A DNA stretch of 39,314 nt, from positions 1-39,314 of the forward strand of contig JAIYEK010000021.1 of NCBI GenBank assembly GCA_027487015.1. Reading direction: 5' to 3'. This document shows, in pieces, positions 24,136-32,882 of this stretch. Source of the DNA: Erythrobacteraceae bacterium (lineage in GTDB: Bacteria > Pseudomonadota > Alphaproteobacteria > Sphingomonadales > Sphingomonadaceae). The notes under the pieces are model-generated. The model was not told where the DNA came from, did not search any database, and was given only the letters and a program-made list of their open reading frames with translations. The first letter of the stretch is position 1. Each line of letters begins with the position of its first letter. Position numbers and translations under genes: made by a program.

Positions 24136-25236
24136 TCAGCCGTCGGCCGAGAAGGCGAAGACGATCCGGTGGCAGTATTCCTCGCCCGGCGCCAAGCGGA
24201 TCGATCCGAACGCGGGGCGATTGGGGGTGTCGGGGAACATCTGCGGTTCGAGCGCCACGCCGTCGCCCATGCGGTAGGCCTGCCCCGCCTTGCCGACCGC
24301 GCTGCCATCGAGGAAATTGCCCGAGTAGAACTGCACCCCCGGCTCGGTCGAGAGCACCTCGAGCACCCGGCCCGATTGCAGATGCGCGAGGCGGGCGAGG
24401 AGGCGGGGCTCCGCGCTGCGGTTGGGGGCGATCACCCAGTTGTGGTCATAGCCATGGCCGATGCGGATCTGCTCGTGGTGGGTGTCGCGCACCCGCGCGC
24501 CGATCACCCGGGGCTCGCGGAAGTCGAAGGGGGTGGCATCGACTGGCGCGAAGTCTCCGGTGGGGATCGCGGTCTCGTCGGTGGGGAGGAAGTGCTCCGC
24601 CGGGATGGTCAGCACATGGTCCATCGCGCTGGTGGGGGCGCCTTCGCCGGCGAGGTTCCAATAGGCGTGGTTGGTCATGTTGACGAGCGTCGCCTGCTCG
24701 GCGCGCGCGTGGTAGGTGATGGCGAGCGCGCCGTCCTCGCCGAGCGCGTATTCGGCGGTGACGTGCAAGGTGCCCGGGAAGCCCTGATCGCCGTCCGGGC
24801 TGGTGTGGGCGAGGCGGACGAAGGGCGCGGGAGTGTCTCCGACCTCGACGATCTCCCACAGCGCCTTGTCGAAGCCCCCCGGCCCGCCGTGGAGCGCGTT
24901 GGGGCCGTTGTTGCACGGCACTTCGTATGCCGCGCCGTCCAGAACGAAGCGCCCGCCCGCGATGCGGTTGGCAACGCGCCCGACCGAGGAGCCGAAATAG
25001 GCGGTCTGTGAGAGGTATTCCCCGAGGCTTGCATGGCCGAGCGTCACGTCGGCGAGCGCGCCATAGCGGTCAGGTACGATCATCGCCTGAAGCGTCGCCC
25101 CATAGGCGATCACCGTCGCCTGCATCCCAAGCGCATTGACCAGCGTCACCGCCTCGACCCCGCGGCTATCGGGAAGGTGGCCGAACAGGCTGCGATGCGC
25201 GCCGGGGCGGATTCGGTCGGAGGGGCTTTCCTTCAT
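24136..25236 (-). CDS. galM: Aldose 1-epimerase (galactose mutarotase)
   Basis: A 366-residue GalM-family protein. It interconverts alpha and beta anomers of galactose and so feeds the beta-specific galactose dehydrogenase in this locus. Conserved features: ATLQAMIVPDRYGALADVTLGH, YFGSSVGRVANRIAGGRF, NALHGGPGGFDKALW, catalytic His in MTNHAYWNL, YDHNWV, and catalytic Glu in LSTEPGVQFYSGN. Its size fits the family. No signal peptide is visible with ATG 25236. The AT-rich operator-like element A begins 10 bases upstream of the start and lies between this gene and the divergent GH43. Its end meets the terminator at 24126. Confidence 0.93.
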   Translation of the reverse strand: MKESPSDRIRPGAHRSLFGHLPDSRGVEAVTLVNALGMQATVIAYGATLQAMIVPDRYGALADVTLGHASLGEYLSQTAYFGSSVGRVANRIAGGRFVLDGAAYEVPCNNGPNALHGGPGGFDKALWEIVEVGDTPAPFVRLAHTSPDGDQGFPGTLHVTAEYALGEDGALAITYHARAEQATLVNMTNHAYWNLAGEGAPTSAMDHVLTIPAEHFLPTDETAIPTGDFAPVDATPFDFREPRVIGARVRDTHHEQIRIGHGYDHNWVIAPNRSAEPRLLARLAHLQSGRVLEVLSTEPGVQFYSGNFLDGSAVGKAGQAYRMGDGVALEPQMFPDTPNRPAFGSIRLAPGEEYCHRIVFAFSADG

Positions 25237-25245
25237 CGCGCGCTC

Positions 25246-25260
25246 ATTTATATGATAATA
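25246..25260. promoter_or_regulatory. Operator candidate A of the galactose locus
   Basis: ATTTATATGATAATA matches the consensus ATTTATATTATAAAT at 12 of 15 bases. Located between divergent galM (start 25236) and GH43 (start 25324). It is AT-rich in GC-rich surroundings. Confidence 0.6.
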
Positions 25261-25323
25261 TGACAGGGGCAAGCGGAACCGCACCGGAGCGGACCGCTGC
25301 ACCTTTTGCTGTGGGAGTAGGCT

Positions 25324-26355
25324 TTGCGCAAACTGGTTTCGCTCGTTCTGGCCGCCATGCTTGCCGGGTTCGCCCCGCCGGCCACCGCGAAGGAGCCCGA
25401 GCCCTTCGTGCCCGTCTACAGCGCCAACTTCCCCGATCCCTTCGTGCTCCCCCATCAGGGCCGCTACCTCGCCTATGCCACCAATGCCGCGCGCGATCAG
25501 GCCAATGTGCAGATGGCGGTGTCGGAGGATCTGGTGAGCTGGGCGCCCCTCAAGGACGGCGCGCGGCTGCATGACGCCATGCCGGAGCTGCCCGCCTGGG
25601 CGCAGCGCGGCTGGACCTGGGCGCCCGAGGTGATGGAACTGGAGGGCCGCTACCTGCTGTTCTTCACCGCCCGCGAGCGCGCCAGCGGCAGGCAGTGCAC
25701 CGGGGTCGCGACCAGCGCCGATCCGTTCGGCCCCTTCACCTCGGACGCCAAGGAACCGCTGATCTGCCAGCGCGAGCTTGGCGGGACGATCGACGCCAGC
25801 CCCTTCCGCGATGCCGACGGCAAGCTCTATGTCTACTACAAGGCCGATGCGAATGCGGTCGGCAAGCCCACCGACATCTATGTCCAGCCGATGACGGCGG
25901 ACGGCCTCGCGCTGACCGGGGAGCCCGTAACGCTGCTCGCCAACGACCAGCCATGGGAGGCGCATGTGATCGAAAGCCCGACGATGGTCCGGCACGGCGA
26001 GGACTATGTGCTGTTCTATTCCGCCAACCACTTCGGCTGGGAGCCGCACCAGCGCCTGTCTCCCTACGCGATGGGCTATGCGACCTGCGCTGGGCCGATG
26101 GGGCCGTGCAGCGACGCGCCCGCTAACCCGATCCTCTATAGCTATGCCGACCGCAAGGCCGGGTGCCTCAGCGGCCCCGGGCACCAAGCGGTGTTCGAAG
26201 CTGGGGGACGGCAATATATCCTGTTCCACGCCCACATCGCGCGCGGCGGGTGCCAGAATGCGGGCAAGGGGCGGGCGATGTATATCGCCCCGCTCGGCTG
26301 GGATGAGAGCGGCAGGCCGGTGATCGGCACCAGCCTGCGCGCCTCGCCTGATTAA
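25324..26355 (+). CDS. Secreted GH43-family glycoside hydrolase
   Basis: A 343-residue protein with a signal peptide (to about TATA-KEPEP) and a five-bladed propeller of GH43. Catalytic residues: base Asp38 in NFPDPFVL, modulator Asp157 in GGTIDASPF, acid Glu217 in WEAHVIESPTM. YAMGYATCAGPMGPC near the end, with several Cys, fits subfamilies of exo-acting arabinofuranosidases, but galactofuranosidase or galactosidase activity is possible in GH43 too and would suit this galactose locus. The start is TTG at 25324, preceded by GGGAG, and gives a proper signal peptide. The stop overlaps the TonB receptor stop on the other strand (shared TTAA). Confidence 0.88.
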   Translation: MRKLVSLVLAAMLAGFAPPATAKEPEPFVPVYSANFPDPFVLPHQGRYLAYATNAARDQANVQMAVSEDLVSWAPLKDGARLHDAMPELPAWAQRGWTWAPEVMELEGRYLLFFTARERASGRQCTGVATSADPFGPFTSDAKEPLICQRELGGTIDASPFRDADGKLYVYYKADANAVGKPTDIYVQPMTADGLALTGEPVTLLANDQPWEAHVIESPTMVRHGEDYVLFYSANHFGWEPHQRLSPYAMGYATCAGPMGPCSDAPANPILYSYADRKAGCLSGPGHQAVFEAGGRQYILFHAHIARGGCQNAGKGRAMYIAPLGWDESGRPVIGTSLRASPD

Positions 26356-29009
26356 CGCCCGAACCGGAACCGCACCCCGAGCGACATCGTGCTCTCGTCA
26401 TCGCGCAGGTAGCGGATGAACTCGGCCGGGGCTGCGCCATTGCGGGCCGAGGTGAAGTCCTGCCGGAACTGCTCGCGGGTGATGTTGGTCCAGTCGCCGA
26501 ACACCGCAAACTGCTCGTTGATGTCGTAACTCAGCGACAGGTCGAGGCGACCCGCTGGCCGCGCACGCTCGACATAGATGTCGTCGCCCCGGAACTGCTG
26601 CGTGGCGCGGAAGCTTGAGCGGTCGTTGTAGGCGAGCCGGGCGGTGAGGCCATAGCGCTCGTAGATGCCGACGATGTTGGCATTCCAGCGCGACACGCCG
26701 TTGAGCTGGTCGGTGATCGGCTGGTAGGTGAGGCCGCCTGCGCCATCGGGCTGCTGGGTCTTGGCATCGATATAGGTCACGTTGACCTGCATCCCGAAGC
26801 CGCGCGCGAAATCGGGCAGGCCGTCGAAATCGGCGAAGACCTGCGCCTGCAACTCCGCGCCCGTGATCCGCCCCTTGCCCGTGTTGACCGGCCCGGTGAT
26901 CTCGACGACGCCCAAGGTGGGATCGTTGACGCGGAAGGTGTTGGGCTGGATGAACCCATCGACCGCGCGGTGGAAGCCGGTCAGCGAAACGAAGCCGGCG
27001 GGCGCGAAGTACCACTCCACCGCCGCATCGAAGTTCCACGAGGTGAAGGGGTTGAGGAACGGATTGCCGCCGAAGCCGCGATAGGGGTTGCTGTCGGTCC
27101 CGACGCCTCCCGGAGGCGGGGCGCCCAGCACCAGCGCGGGGTTGAGGTCGGAGAATGTCGGCAGGGTGCGGGTCTTGGAGACCGCCGCGCGCAGCTGGAT
27201 TTCGGGCGTGGCGCGGAAACGGATGCTAGCATTAGGGAGCCAGGATTCGCTCGTGTTGCCGTCGTCGATCGCCGGAATGCCGGTGGGGGCGGGGCCGGCG
27301 ACGCGGGTCTTCACGCGGGTATAGCGCAGGCCCAGAGTGCCCTCGAGATCGCCCGAGCCGAGGTTGATCTGGCCGTAGCCTGCGAGGTTCTTCTCGGACG
27401 CGGTGTAGAGCAGGTTGCGCGCCACCGGGTCGGTCGTGCCGAAGCCTGCCAGCTGCCGCAACGCGCCGATATTCTCGCGGATGCTCTCGTAAGTCGGCGC
27501 GGCCCAGACCGAGGTCCCGCCGACATCGACGCCCTGAAACACCTCGAAATCGACCGGAAGGGCCGAGGCATTGACGCGCGCGCCGGGGCGGCCGAAGCGG
27601 TTGGCATATTCGCGCGTAGCGTCGCGGGTGGTGTAGCGCACCCCGCCCTGGACCGAGCGGATGAAGGTCCCGTCGACCAGATATTCGAGATCGGCGCGCA
27701 GCTGCCAGTCATCGCCGGCCGAACGCTGGTTTTCCTCGAACAATCCGTCGAAGAACTGCGCGCTGGGGTCTGAGAAGTCGATATTGGTGATTTCGAAGGC
27801 GGGGGTTTCGGTGTCGAAATTGATGGTCGGCCCGGCGGTCCAGCGGCGGTCGACGCTCTCGGTCGATCCGGTGAAGGTGCTGTCGGTGCGGGCGATGTCG
27901 AGTTTGACGTTCAGGCGGTCGAAGGTCGCCTTGACCCCGCCCGCGAACTGGTAGGTGTCGGTCTTGTTGAGCGTCGCCCCTTGGAAGGAGAACAGCGAGC
28001 CGGGCAGGCCGTTGACCGTGCCGCCGCTGACAATGTTGGTGCCCTCGCGGAACTGGAGGCTCGACACCTGCGCCCCGTTGAATAGCTCGGCGGCGAGCAA
28101 CCGGTCGTCGATCTTGTTGCGGAAGCCCTGCCACAAGCCCTCGAGATAGAATTCGAGATCGGGGTTGGGCTTGTACTGGATCGCGGCGTTGACCGAGGGG
28201 CGCACGCGGTTGCCCGAGCGGTAGAACAGGCGCTGGATATCGGGGAAGCGCGCCGCGGTGCCCGCGCCCGCATCGGGGATCAGGGTGGCGCCGCCATTGC
28301 GGAAGGTCTGGAGGAAATCGGTGTTCGAGACTTCGGCGTCGAGATAGGTCATCTCGACCCGCGAGGCGTTGACGAGGATCCCGAATTCGCCGCCGTCACC
28401 CACGTCCCAGCGCTTGGTGGCGAGGAGGTTGAAGTTGGGCGTCACCTTCTCGGCCTGCCGGGTGTAGAGGCCCCAGACCGAGCCTGCGAACTGGCCGTCC
28501 TCGAAATCCAGGGGCTGGCGCGAGCGGACATTGACAAGACCGGCAAGGCCCGGCTCGATCAGGTCGGCGGCGGAGGTCTTGTAGACTTCGAGCGCGGCGA
28601 CATTGGCGGCGGGGAAATCCTGCAGCGCGACGATGCGGGTCTCGGCGGTGAAGATCTCGCGGCCATTGTAGGTGGTGGTGAAGTTGGGGAGGCCGCGCAC
28701 CAGCACGTTGGAGGCCTCGCCCCCCTGCCGGTAGACCTGCACGCCCGGAATGCGCGCGGCGATCTGCGCGGTGTTGAGGTCGGGGAGCTTGGCGATGTCC
28801 TCGGCGACCACGGCGTCGACGATCTCGTCGGAATTGCGGCGGATGTTGCGGATCGATTCCAATGATTGGCGCAGGCCCGAGACGATGATCTCGCCGGTGG
28901 GTTCAGCGGGGGCCTCGGCAGGCATGGTTTCCTGCGCCTGAGCCGCGCCCGCCAGCAAAACAATCGCGGCGGCCGAAGCCGAGCACCGCAGCAAAGTGAT
29001 CGCACGCAT
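26352..29009 (-). CDS. TonB-dependent outer membrane receptor (carbohydrate type)
   Basis: An 885-residue receptor with a signal peptide ending AGAAQAQE. The plug domain has IRNIRRNSDEIVDAVVAEDIAKLPDLNTAQIAARIPGVQVYRQGG, a signature of sugar-uptake TonB receptors of Caulobacter, Xanthomonas and sphingomonads. The beta-barrel fills the rest, with SLGVRFRFGR as last strand. It would use TonB energy to bring oligosaccharides through the outer membrane. AAGGGGAG abuts an ATG at 29015 and is 6 bases from a second ATG at 29009, so the latter is the better start. Site B lies 88-102 bases upstream. Located next to GH43 (convergent) and dgoD (same strand, upstream). Confidence 0.93.
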   Translation of the reverse strand: MRAITLLRCSASAAAIVLLAGAAQAQETMPAEAPAEPTGEIIVSGLRQSLESIRNIRRNSDEIVDAVVAEDIAKLPDLNTAQIAARIPGVQVYRQGGEASNVLVRGLPNFTTTYNGREIFTAETRIVALQDFPAANVAALEVYKTSAADLIEPGLAGLVNVRSRQPLDFEDGQFAGSVWGLYTRQAEKVTPNFNLLATKRWDVGDGGEFGILVNASRVEMTYLDAEVSNTDFLQTFRNGGATLIPDAGAGTAARFPDIQRLFYRSGNRVRPSVNAAIQYKPNPDLEFYLEGLWQGFRNKIDDRLLAAELFNGAQVSSLQFREGTNIVSGGTVNGLPGSLFSFQGATLNKTDTYQFAGGVKATFDRLNVKLDIARTDSTFTGSTESVDRRWTAGPTINFDTETPAFEITNIDFSDPSAQFFDGLFEENQRSAGDDWQLRADLEYLVDGTFIRSVQGGVRYTTRDATREYANRFGRPGARVNASALPVDFEVFQGVDVGGTSVWAAPTYESIRENIGALRQLAGFGTTDPVARNLLYTASEKNLAGYGQINLGSGDLEGTLGLRYTRVKTRVAGPAPTGIPAIDDGNTSESWLPNASIRFRATPEIQLRAAVSKTRTLPTFSDLNPALVLGAPPPGGVGTDSNPYRGFGGNPFLNPFTSWNFDAAVEWYFAPAGFVSLTGFHRAVDGFIQPNTFRVNDPTLGVVEITGPVNTGKGRITGAELQAQVFADFDGLPDFARGFGMQVNVTYIDAKTQQPDGAGGLTYQPITDQLNGVSRWNANIVGIYERYGLTARLAYNDRSSFRATQQFRGDDIYVERARPAGRLDLSLSYDINEQFAVFGDWTNITREQFRQDFTSARNGAAPAEFIRYLRDDESTMSLGVRFRFGR

Positions 29010-29096
29010 TTCCATCTCCCCTTTTGTCGTCTTCTCGCCGCTCTTGTGGCGGCGGTTCCATCAAGCAGATTAGCCGAATGCTCCCCTTCGGACGCT

Positions 29097-29111
29097 ATAT
29101 ATAATATAAAT
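29097..29111. promoter_or_regulatory. Operator candidate B of the galactose locus
   Basis: Reads ATATATAATATAAAT on plus; the reverse strand matches ATTTATATTATAAAT at 14 of 15 bases. Located 88-102 bases upstream of the TonB receptor start and 29 bases below the dgoD stop. Confidence 0.65.
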
Positions 29112-29139
29112 ATGTTTTAATAAGCAAGCCTCGCGCGGC

Positions 29140-30276
29140 TCACCATTCGGCGAGGCTGCCGTCCGTGTGGCGCCACAGGGGGTTGCGCCAGCGATGCGGG
29201 GCGGCGGCCGCGGCGCGGACCTTGGCTTCGTCGATGGCGATGCCGAGGCCGGGGCCGCAGGGGATCAGCAGATGGCCGTCGACCGGGGTCAGCACCGCCG
29301 GGTCGGTCATGAATTCGAGCAGGTCGTGACCCTCGTTGTAATGGATGCCGAGCGACATCTCCTGCAGCACCACATTGGGGGCGCAGGCAGCGAGCTGGAG
29401 GCATGCGCCGAGCGCCAGCGGCCCAAGCGGGCAATGCGGGGCGACCGCGACGTCATAGGCCTCGGCCATGGCGGCGATGCGGCGGCATTCGCTGAGGCCG
29501 CCCGCGTGGCTCAAATCGGGCTGGATCACATCGACCGCGCCGGACTCCAACAGCGGCCTGAAGTCCCAGCGCGAATACATCCGCTCGCCCATCGCGATCG
29601 GTGTCGAGGTCAGCGCGGCGATCTGCCCCAGCGCCTCGGCGTGTTCCGCGAGCACCGGCTCCTCAATGAACAGCAGGCCCAGCAGCTCCAGCGCGCGGGC
29701 GAGTTGCTTGGCCATCGGGCGGTGCAGCCGCCCGTGGAAATCGAGCGCGACGTCCACGCCCTCGGCCTGCGCCGCCTGAACCCGCGCGATCACCTCGGCA
29801 AAGCGCGGCGCGGCGAGCATCGCCATGTCGGCGGTCGCGTTCATCTTGACCGCGGTGAAACCCTGCGCACGGCGCGCGGCGGCAGCGTGGGCGATGTCAT
29901 CGGGCCGGTCGCCGCCGATCCAGGCATAGGCGCGCACCTTCTCGCGCACCCGCCCGCCGAGCATCTCGTGCGCGGGCATGCCGTAATGGCGGCCCTTCCA
30001 GTCCCAAAGCGCCTGATCGAGCCCGGCGATGGCCGACATCAGCACCGGCCCCCCGCGATAGAACCCGCCGCGATAGCCCACCTGCCAGATGTCCTCGATG
30101 GCCCGCGGGTCGGCGCCGATCACCCGGTCGCGCAGGGCCTCGAAGGCCCCCACCACCGCTTCGCCATGCCCCTCGAGGCTCGCCTCGCCCCAGCCAGCGC
30201 TGCCGTCATCGGCCTCGATCCGCACGAACAGCCAGCGGGGCGGCACCAGGAAGGTCTCGATACGGGCAATCTTCAT
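29140..30276 (-). CDS. dgoD: D-galactonate dehydratase
   Basis: A 378-residue enolase-superfamily enzyme that dehydrates D-galactonate to 2-keto-3-deoxygalactonate. It closely follows the Escherichia coli DgoD pattern, offset by 4 residues: WQVGYRGGFYRGGPVLMSAIAG, Mg ligands Asp179 (LDFHGR), Glu205 (FIEEP) and Glu231 (GERM), base His181, His281 in APHCPLGP, and the ending NPLWRHTDGSLAEW. The start ATG 30276 gives the canonical MKIARIETF opening. It is divergent from dgoK, and the 84-base gap contains the best operator palindrome. It is separated from the TonB receptor downstream by 130 bases, including site B. Confidence 0.97.
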   Translation of the reverse strand: MKIARIETFLVPPRWLFVRIEADDGSAGWGEASLEGHGEAVVGAFEALRDRVIGADPRAIEDIWQVGYRGGFYRGGPVLMSAIAGLDQALWDWKGRHYGMPAHEMLGGRVREKVRAYAWIGGDRPDDIAHAAAARRAQGFTAVKMNATADMAMLAAPRFAEVIARVQAAQAEGVDVALDFHGRLHRPMAKQLARALELLGLLFIEEPVLAEHAEALGQIAALTSTPIAMGERMYSRWDFRPLLESGAVDVIQPDLSHAGGLSECRRIAAMAEAYDVAVAPHCPLGPLALGACLQLAACAPNVVLQEMSLGIHYNEGHDLLEFMTDPAVLTPVDGHLLIPCGPGLGIAIDEAKVRAAAAAPHRWRNPLWRHTDGSLAEW

Positions 30277-30314
30277 GGGGCGCGCACTTCGCTGCTGGCA
30301 TTTGATTGCGTCGT

Positions 30315-30329
30315 ATTTATATTATAAAT
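30315..30329. promoter_or_regulatory. Operator candidate C, best palindrome of the galactose locus
   Basis: ATTTATATTATAAAT is the consensus itself; extended as TATTTATATTATAAATA (30314-30330), it has perfect 8-bp arms around one central base. It lies between dgoD (start 30276) and dgoK (start 30361), 31 bases from dgoK and 38 from dgoD. Confidence 0.75.
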
Positions 30330-30360
30330 AATCCGAAGGGAACGACAAAGGAGCAAGAGG

Positions 30361-31251
30361 TTGATCGGGAAGGGGCCTTTCATCGCGGTCGACTGGGGCA
30401 CCACCAACCGCCGGGCGTGGCGCATCGACGCGCGCGGCGACGTGGAAGCGGCGCTGGAGGACGCTGCGGGCGTCACCTCGGTCGCTGCCAGCGCGTTCCC
30501 GGCAAAGGTCGCCGAATTGCGCGAGACGCTGGGCGATCTGCCGATGCTGCTGGGCGGAATGATCGGATCGAACCGCGGCTGGCACGAGACGCCCTATGTC
30601 GCCTGCCCCGCCGATGCCCGCACGCTGGCGGACGCGGTCCTGTGGGTGGATGAACGCACCGGCATCATCCCGGGCGCCGCGCAGAAGCGACGCGACGCGC
30701 CCGACGTGATGCGCGGCGAGGAGGTGCAGATCGTCGGCGCGCTCGCCAGCGGGCTGGTCCCCGAGGATACGACGCTGTGCCTGCCGGGCACCCATGCCAA
30801 GTGGGTGCGGCTGCGCGAAGGGCGGATCGCGAGCTTTTCGACCTGGATGACGGGCGAGCTTTTCGCTTTGCTCGGCAAGCATTCGATCCTCGCGCCGCAG
30901 ATGCAAGGCGAGGCGCGGATCGGGCCGGGCTTTGCCGCGGGTGTCGTTGCCTCTGCGCTGGGCGATCCGCTTGCGCGCCTGTTCGCCGTGCGCGCCGCGC
31001 ACCTGCTCGATGCGCCGGTTACCGACGGGGCGGGCTATGTCAGCGGGCTGCTGATCGGCGCCGAGGTGCGCGCTGGGCTGCGCGAGAGCGAGGGCGAGGT
31101 GCTCCATCTGATCGGGCGGCCGGACCTCACCGCGCTCTACGCCGCCGCCATCGCGCAGATGCGGGGCACGCCTGACGCCAGCGTCCCGGTGATCGACGGC
31201 AACGCCGCCTTCCGCGCCGGGGCCTGCGCGCTACTCAAGGAACTCTCATGA
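30361..31251 (+). CDS. dgoK: 2-dehydro-3-deoxygalactonokinase
   Basis: A 296-residue ASKHA-fold kinase that phosphorylates 2-keto-3-deoxygalactonate at C6. The DgoK signatures are FIAVDWGTTNRRAWRID at the start, LLGGMIGSNRGWHETPY, LCLPGTHAKWV, STWMTGELFALLGKHSIL, and GYVSGLLIGAEV. Starts with TTG at 30361, 7 bases after AAGGAG. First gene of the plus-strand operon dgoK-dgoA-galactose dehydrogenase-GntR; it overlaps dgoA as ATGA. Size matches Escherichia coli DgoK (292 residues). Operator C lies directly upstream. Confidence 0.96.
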   Translation: MIGKGPFIAVDWGTTNRRAWRIDARGDVEAALEDAAGVTSVAASAFPAKVAELRETLGDLPMLLGGMIGSNRGWHETPYVACPADARTLADAVLWVDERTGIIPGAAQKRRDAPDVMRGEEVQIVGALASGLVPEDTTLCLPGTHAKWVRLREGRIASFSTWMTGELFALLGKHSILAPQMQGEARIGPGFAAGVVASALGDPLARLFAVRAAHLLDAPVTDGAGYVSGLLIGAEVRAGLRESEGEVLHLIGRPDLTALYAAAIAQMRGTPDASVPVIDGNAAFRAGACALLKELS

Positions 31252-31895
31252 CCGACGCCGCCGCCACCTTCGCCCGGCACCTTGCCGCCTGCCCGCTGAT
31301 CGCGATCCTGCGCGGTCTGCCGCCCGAAGACGCAGCCGACGTAGGCGAGGCGCTGGTCGCGGCCGGGATCACGATCATCGAGGTGCCGCTCAATTCGCCC
31401 GATCCCTTCGCCAGCATCGCGCGGCTGGCGGCGCGGCTGGGCGAGGCGGCGCTGATCGGGGCGGGCACGGTGCTCGGCCCTGCGGACGTCGCCCGCGTGG
31501 CCGAGGCAGGCGGCGCGCTGATCGTCGCGCCCAACACCGACGTCCACGTGATCCGGGCCGCCAAGGCCGCCGGGATGGTCGCTGCGCCCGGATGCCTCAC
31601 CCCGACCGAATGCTTCGCCGCGCTCGAAGCCGGGGCCGATGCGCTCAAGCTGTTCCCGGCCGAGATGGCCTCGCCCGCCGTGGTCAGGGCGCTGCGGGCG
31701 GTGCTGCCGCGCGACGTGCCGCTGATCCCGGTCGGCGGAATCACCCCCTCCAGCATGGCCGCCTACCGCGCCGCCGGGGCCGACGGCTTCGGGCTCGGCA
31801 GCGCGCTCTATGTCCCCGGCATGAGCGCCGCCGAGTTCGGGCAAAGCGCCCGCAGCTTCACCGCCGCGCTGGCGGAGGGGGAGGCGCGCGCGTGA
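31248..31895 (+). CDS. dgoA: 2-dehydro-3-deoxy-6-phosphogalactonate aldolase
   Basis: A 215-residue class I aldolase of the KDPG/KDPGal family. It cleaves 2-keto-3-deoxy-6-phosphogalactonate to pyruvate and glyceraldehyde-3-phosphate. The Schiff-base Lys134 is in DALKLFPAE and the acid/base Glu45 in TIIEVPLNSPDP; IGAGTVLGPADV and PVGGITPSSM supply phosphate and pyruvate binding. Both catalytic positions are 8 residues beyond those of the Escherichia coli enzyme. The preference for galacto over gluco is inferred from dgoK and dgoD next door. It overlaps dgoK by ATGA and the dehydrogenase by GTGA, so translation is coupled. Confidence 0.94.
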   Translation: MTDAAATFARHLAACPLIAILRGLPPEDAADVGEALVAAGITIIEVPLNSPDPFASIARLAARLGEAALIGAGTVLGPADVARVAEAGGALIVAPNTDVHVIRAAKAAGMVAAPGCLTPTECFAALEAGADALKLFPAEMASPAVVRALRAVLPRDVPLIPVGGITPSSMAAYRAAGADGFGLGSALYVPGMSAAEFGQSARSFTAALAEGEARA

Positions 31896-32812
31896 CGATC
31901 CGTATGGCGATCATCGGCTATGGCAAGATCGCCCGCACTGAACACGCCCCCGCCATCGCCGCGAACCCCGATTTCGAGCTGGTCGCGGTGGTCAGCCCCC
32001 ACGGCGCGGCGGACGCGGGCGTGCCGGTCTTCGCGAGCCTCACTGCGCTGCTGGCGGCGATGCCGGGCGAGGTCGACGCGGTGGTGCTGAGCACCCCGCC
32101 GCGCGTGCGCCGCGCCATCGCCGCGCAGGCGATTGGCGCGGGGCTGGCGGTGCTGCTCGAAAAGCCGCCCACTGCCACCCTCGGCGAGCTGCAGGGGCTG
32201 ATCGCTCAGGCGCGCGCGGCCGGGACCTGCCTGTTCGCCGCCTGGCATTCGCAATATGCCCCCGCCGTCGCCCCGGCCGCTGCGCTGCTTGCGGGCGAGC
32301 AGCTTGCCAGCCTTGCCATCGACTGGCGCGAGGACGTGACCAAGTGGCACCCGGGGCAGGACTGGATCTGGGAGGAGGGCGGCTTCGGCGTGTTCGACAC
32401 CGGGGTGAATGCGCTCTCGATCGTCAGCGCGCTCCTGCCCGAGCGGCTGGTGGTTGAGGAGGCGCAGCTCGTCATCCCCGCCGGTCGCCAAGCGCCGATC
32501 GCGGCCACCTTGCGCTTCGCCGGCCGCAATCGCACCGCCCGCTTCGACTGGCGCGAGAAAGGCGAGGAGGCGTGGAGCATCCGCCTCGCCACGCGCTCGG
32601 GCCGCGAGGTGGCGCTCGAAGCCGGCGGGGCGCGGCTGGTGGTGGACGGGGCGGAGCAGCCGCTCGGGCCGTTTGCGGAGTACCCCGCGATCTACGCCCG
32701 CTTCGCCCAATTGGTCCGCGCCTGCGCGATCGAGGTCGATTGCGAACCGATGCGAATTCTCGCCGATACCGCTCTGATTGCGCGCCGCACCGTCACGGGG
32801 GACAGAGGGTGA
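31892..32812 (+). CDS. gal: D-galactose 1-dehydrogenase (Gfo/Idh family)
   Basis: A 306-residue NAD(P)-dependent dehydrogenase that oxidises D-galactose at C1 to galactono-lactone, the first step of the De Ley-Doudoroff pathway. The Rossmann nucleotide site is MAIIGYGKIARTEHAPAI, the Gfo/Idh EKPP is in LLEKPPTAT, and WREDVTKWHPGQDWIWEEGGFGVFDTGVNALSI closely resembles the Pseudomonas fluorescens galactose dehydrogenase. GTG 31892 overlaps the dgoA stop, giving a typical start. Arabinose or fucose oxidation is possible for such enzymes; galactose is favoured by the surrounding dgo genes. No dedicated lactonase gene is in view. Confidence 0.92.
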   Translation: MTIRMAIIGYGKIARTEHAPAIAANPDFELVAVVSPHGAADAGVPVFASLTALLAAMPGEVDAVVLSTPPRVRRAIAAQAIGAGLAVLLEKPPTATLGELQGLIAQARAAGTCLFAAWHSQYAPAVAPAAALLAGEQLASLAIDWREDVTKWHPGQDWIWEEGGFGVFDTGVNALSIVSALLPERLVVEEAQLVIPAGRQAPIAATLRFAGRNRTARFDWREKGEEAWSIRLATRSGREVALEAGGARLVVDGAEQPLGPFAEYPAIYARFAQLVRACAIEVDCEPMRILADTALIARRTVTGDRG

Positions 32813-32882
32813 GCCGGTGGATTGCGCCGCAGCCCCATTCCGTCGTATTTCAATGCAAAGACGAGAAAGGGGCATCTCGCGA

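Noticed and set aside
32841-32865. Possible sixth operator (CGTCGTATTTCAATGCAAAG) before the GntR gene
   Set aside because: It shares CGTCGTATTT with the dgoD/dgoK gap but the core fits the consensus poorly; autoregulation cannot be claimed.
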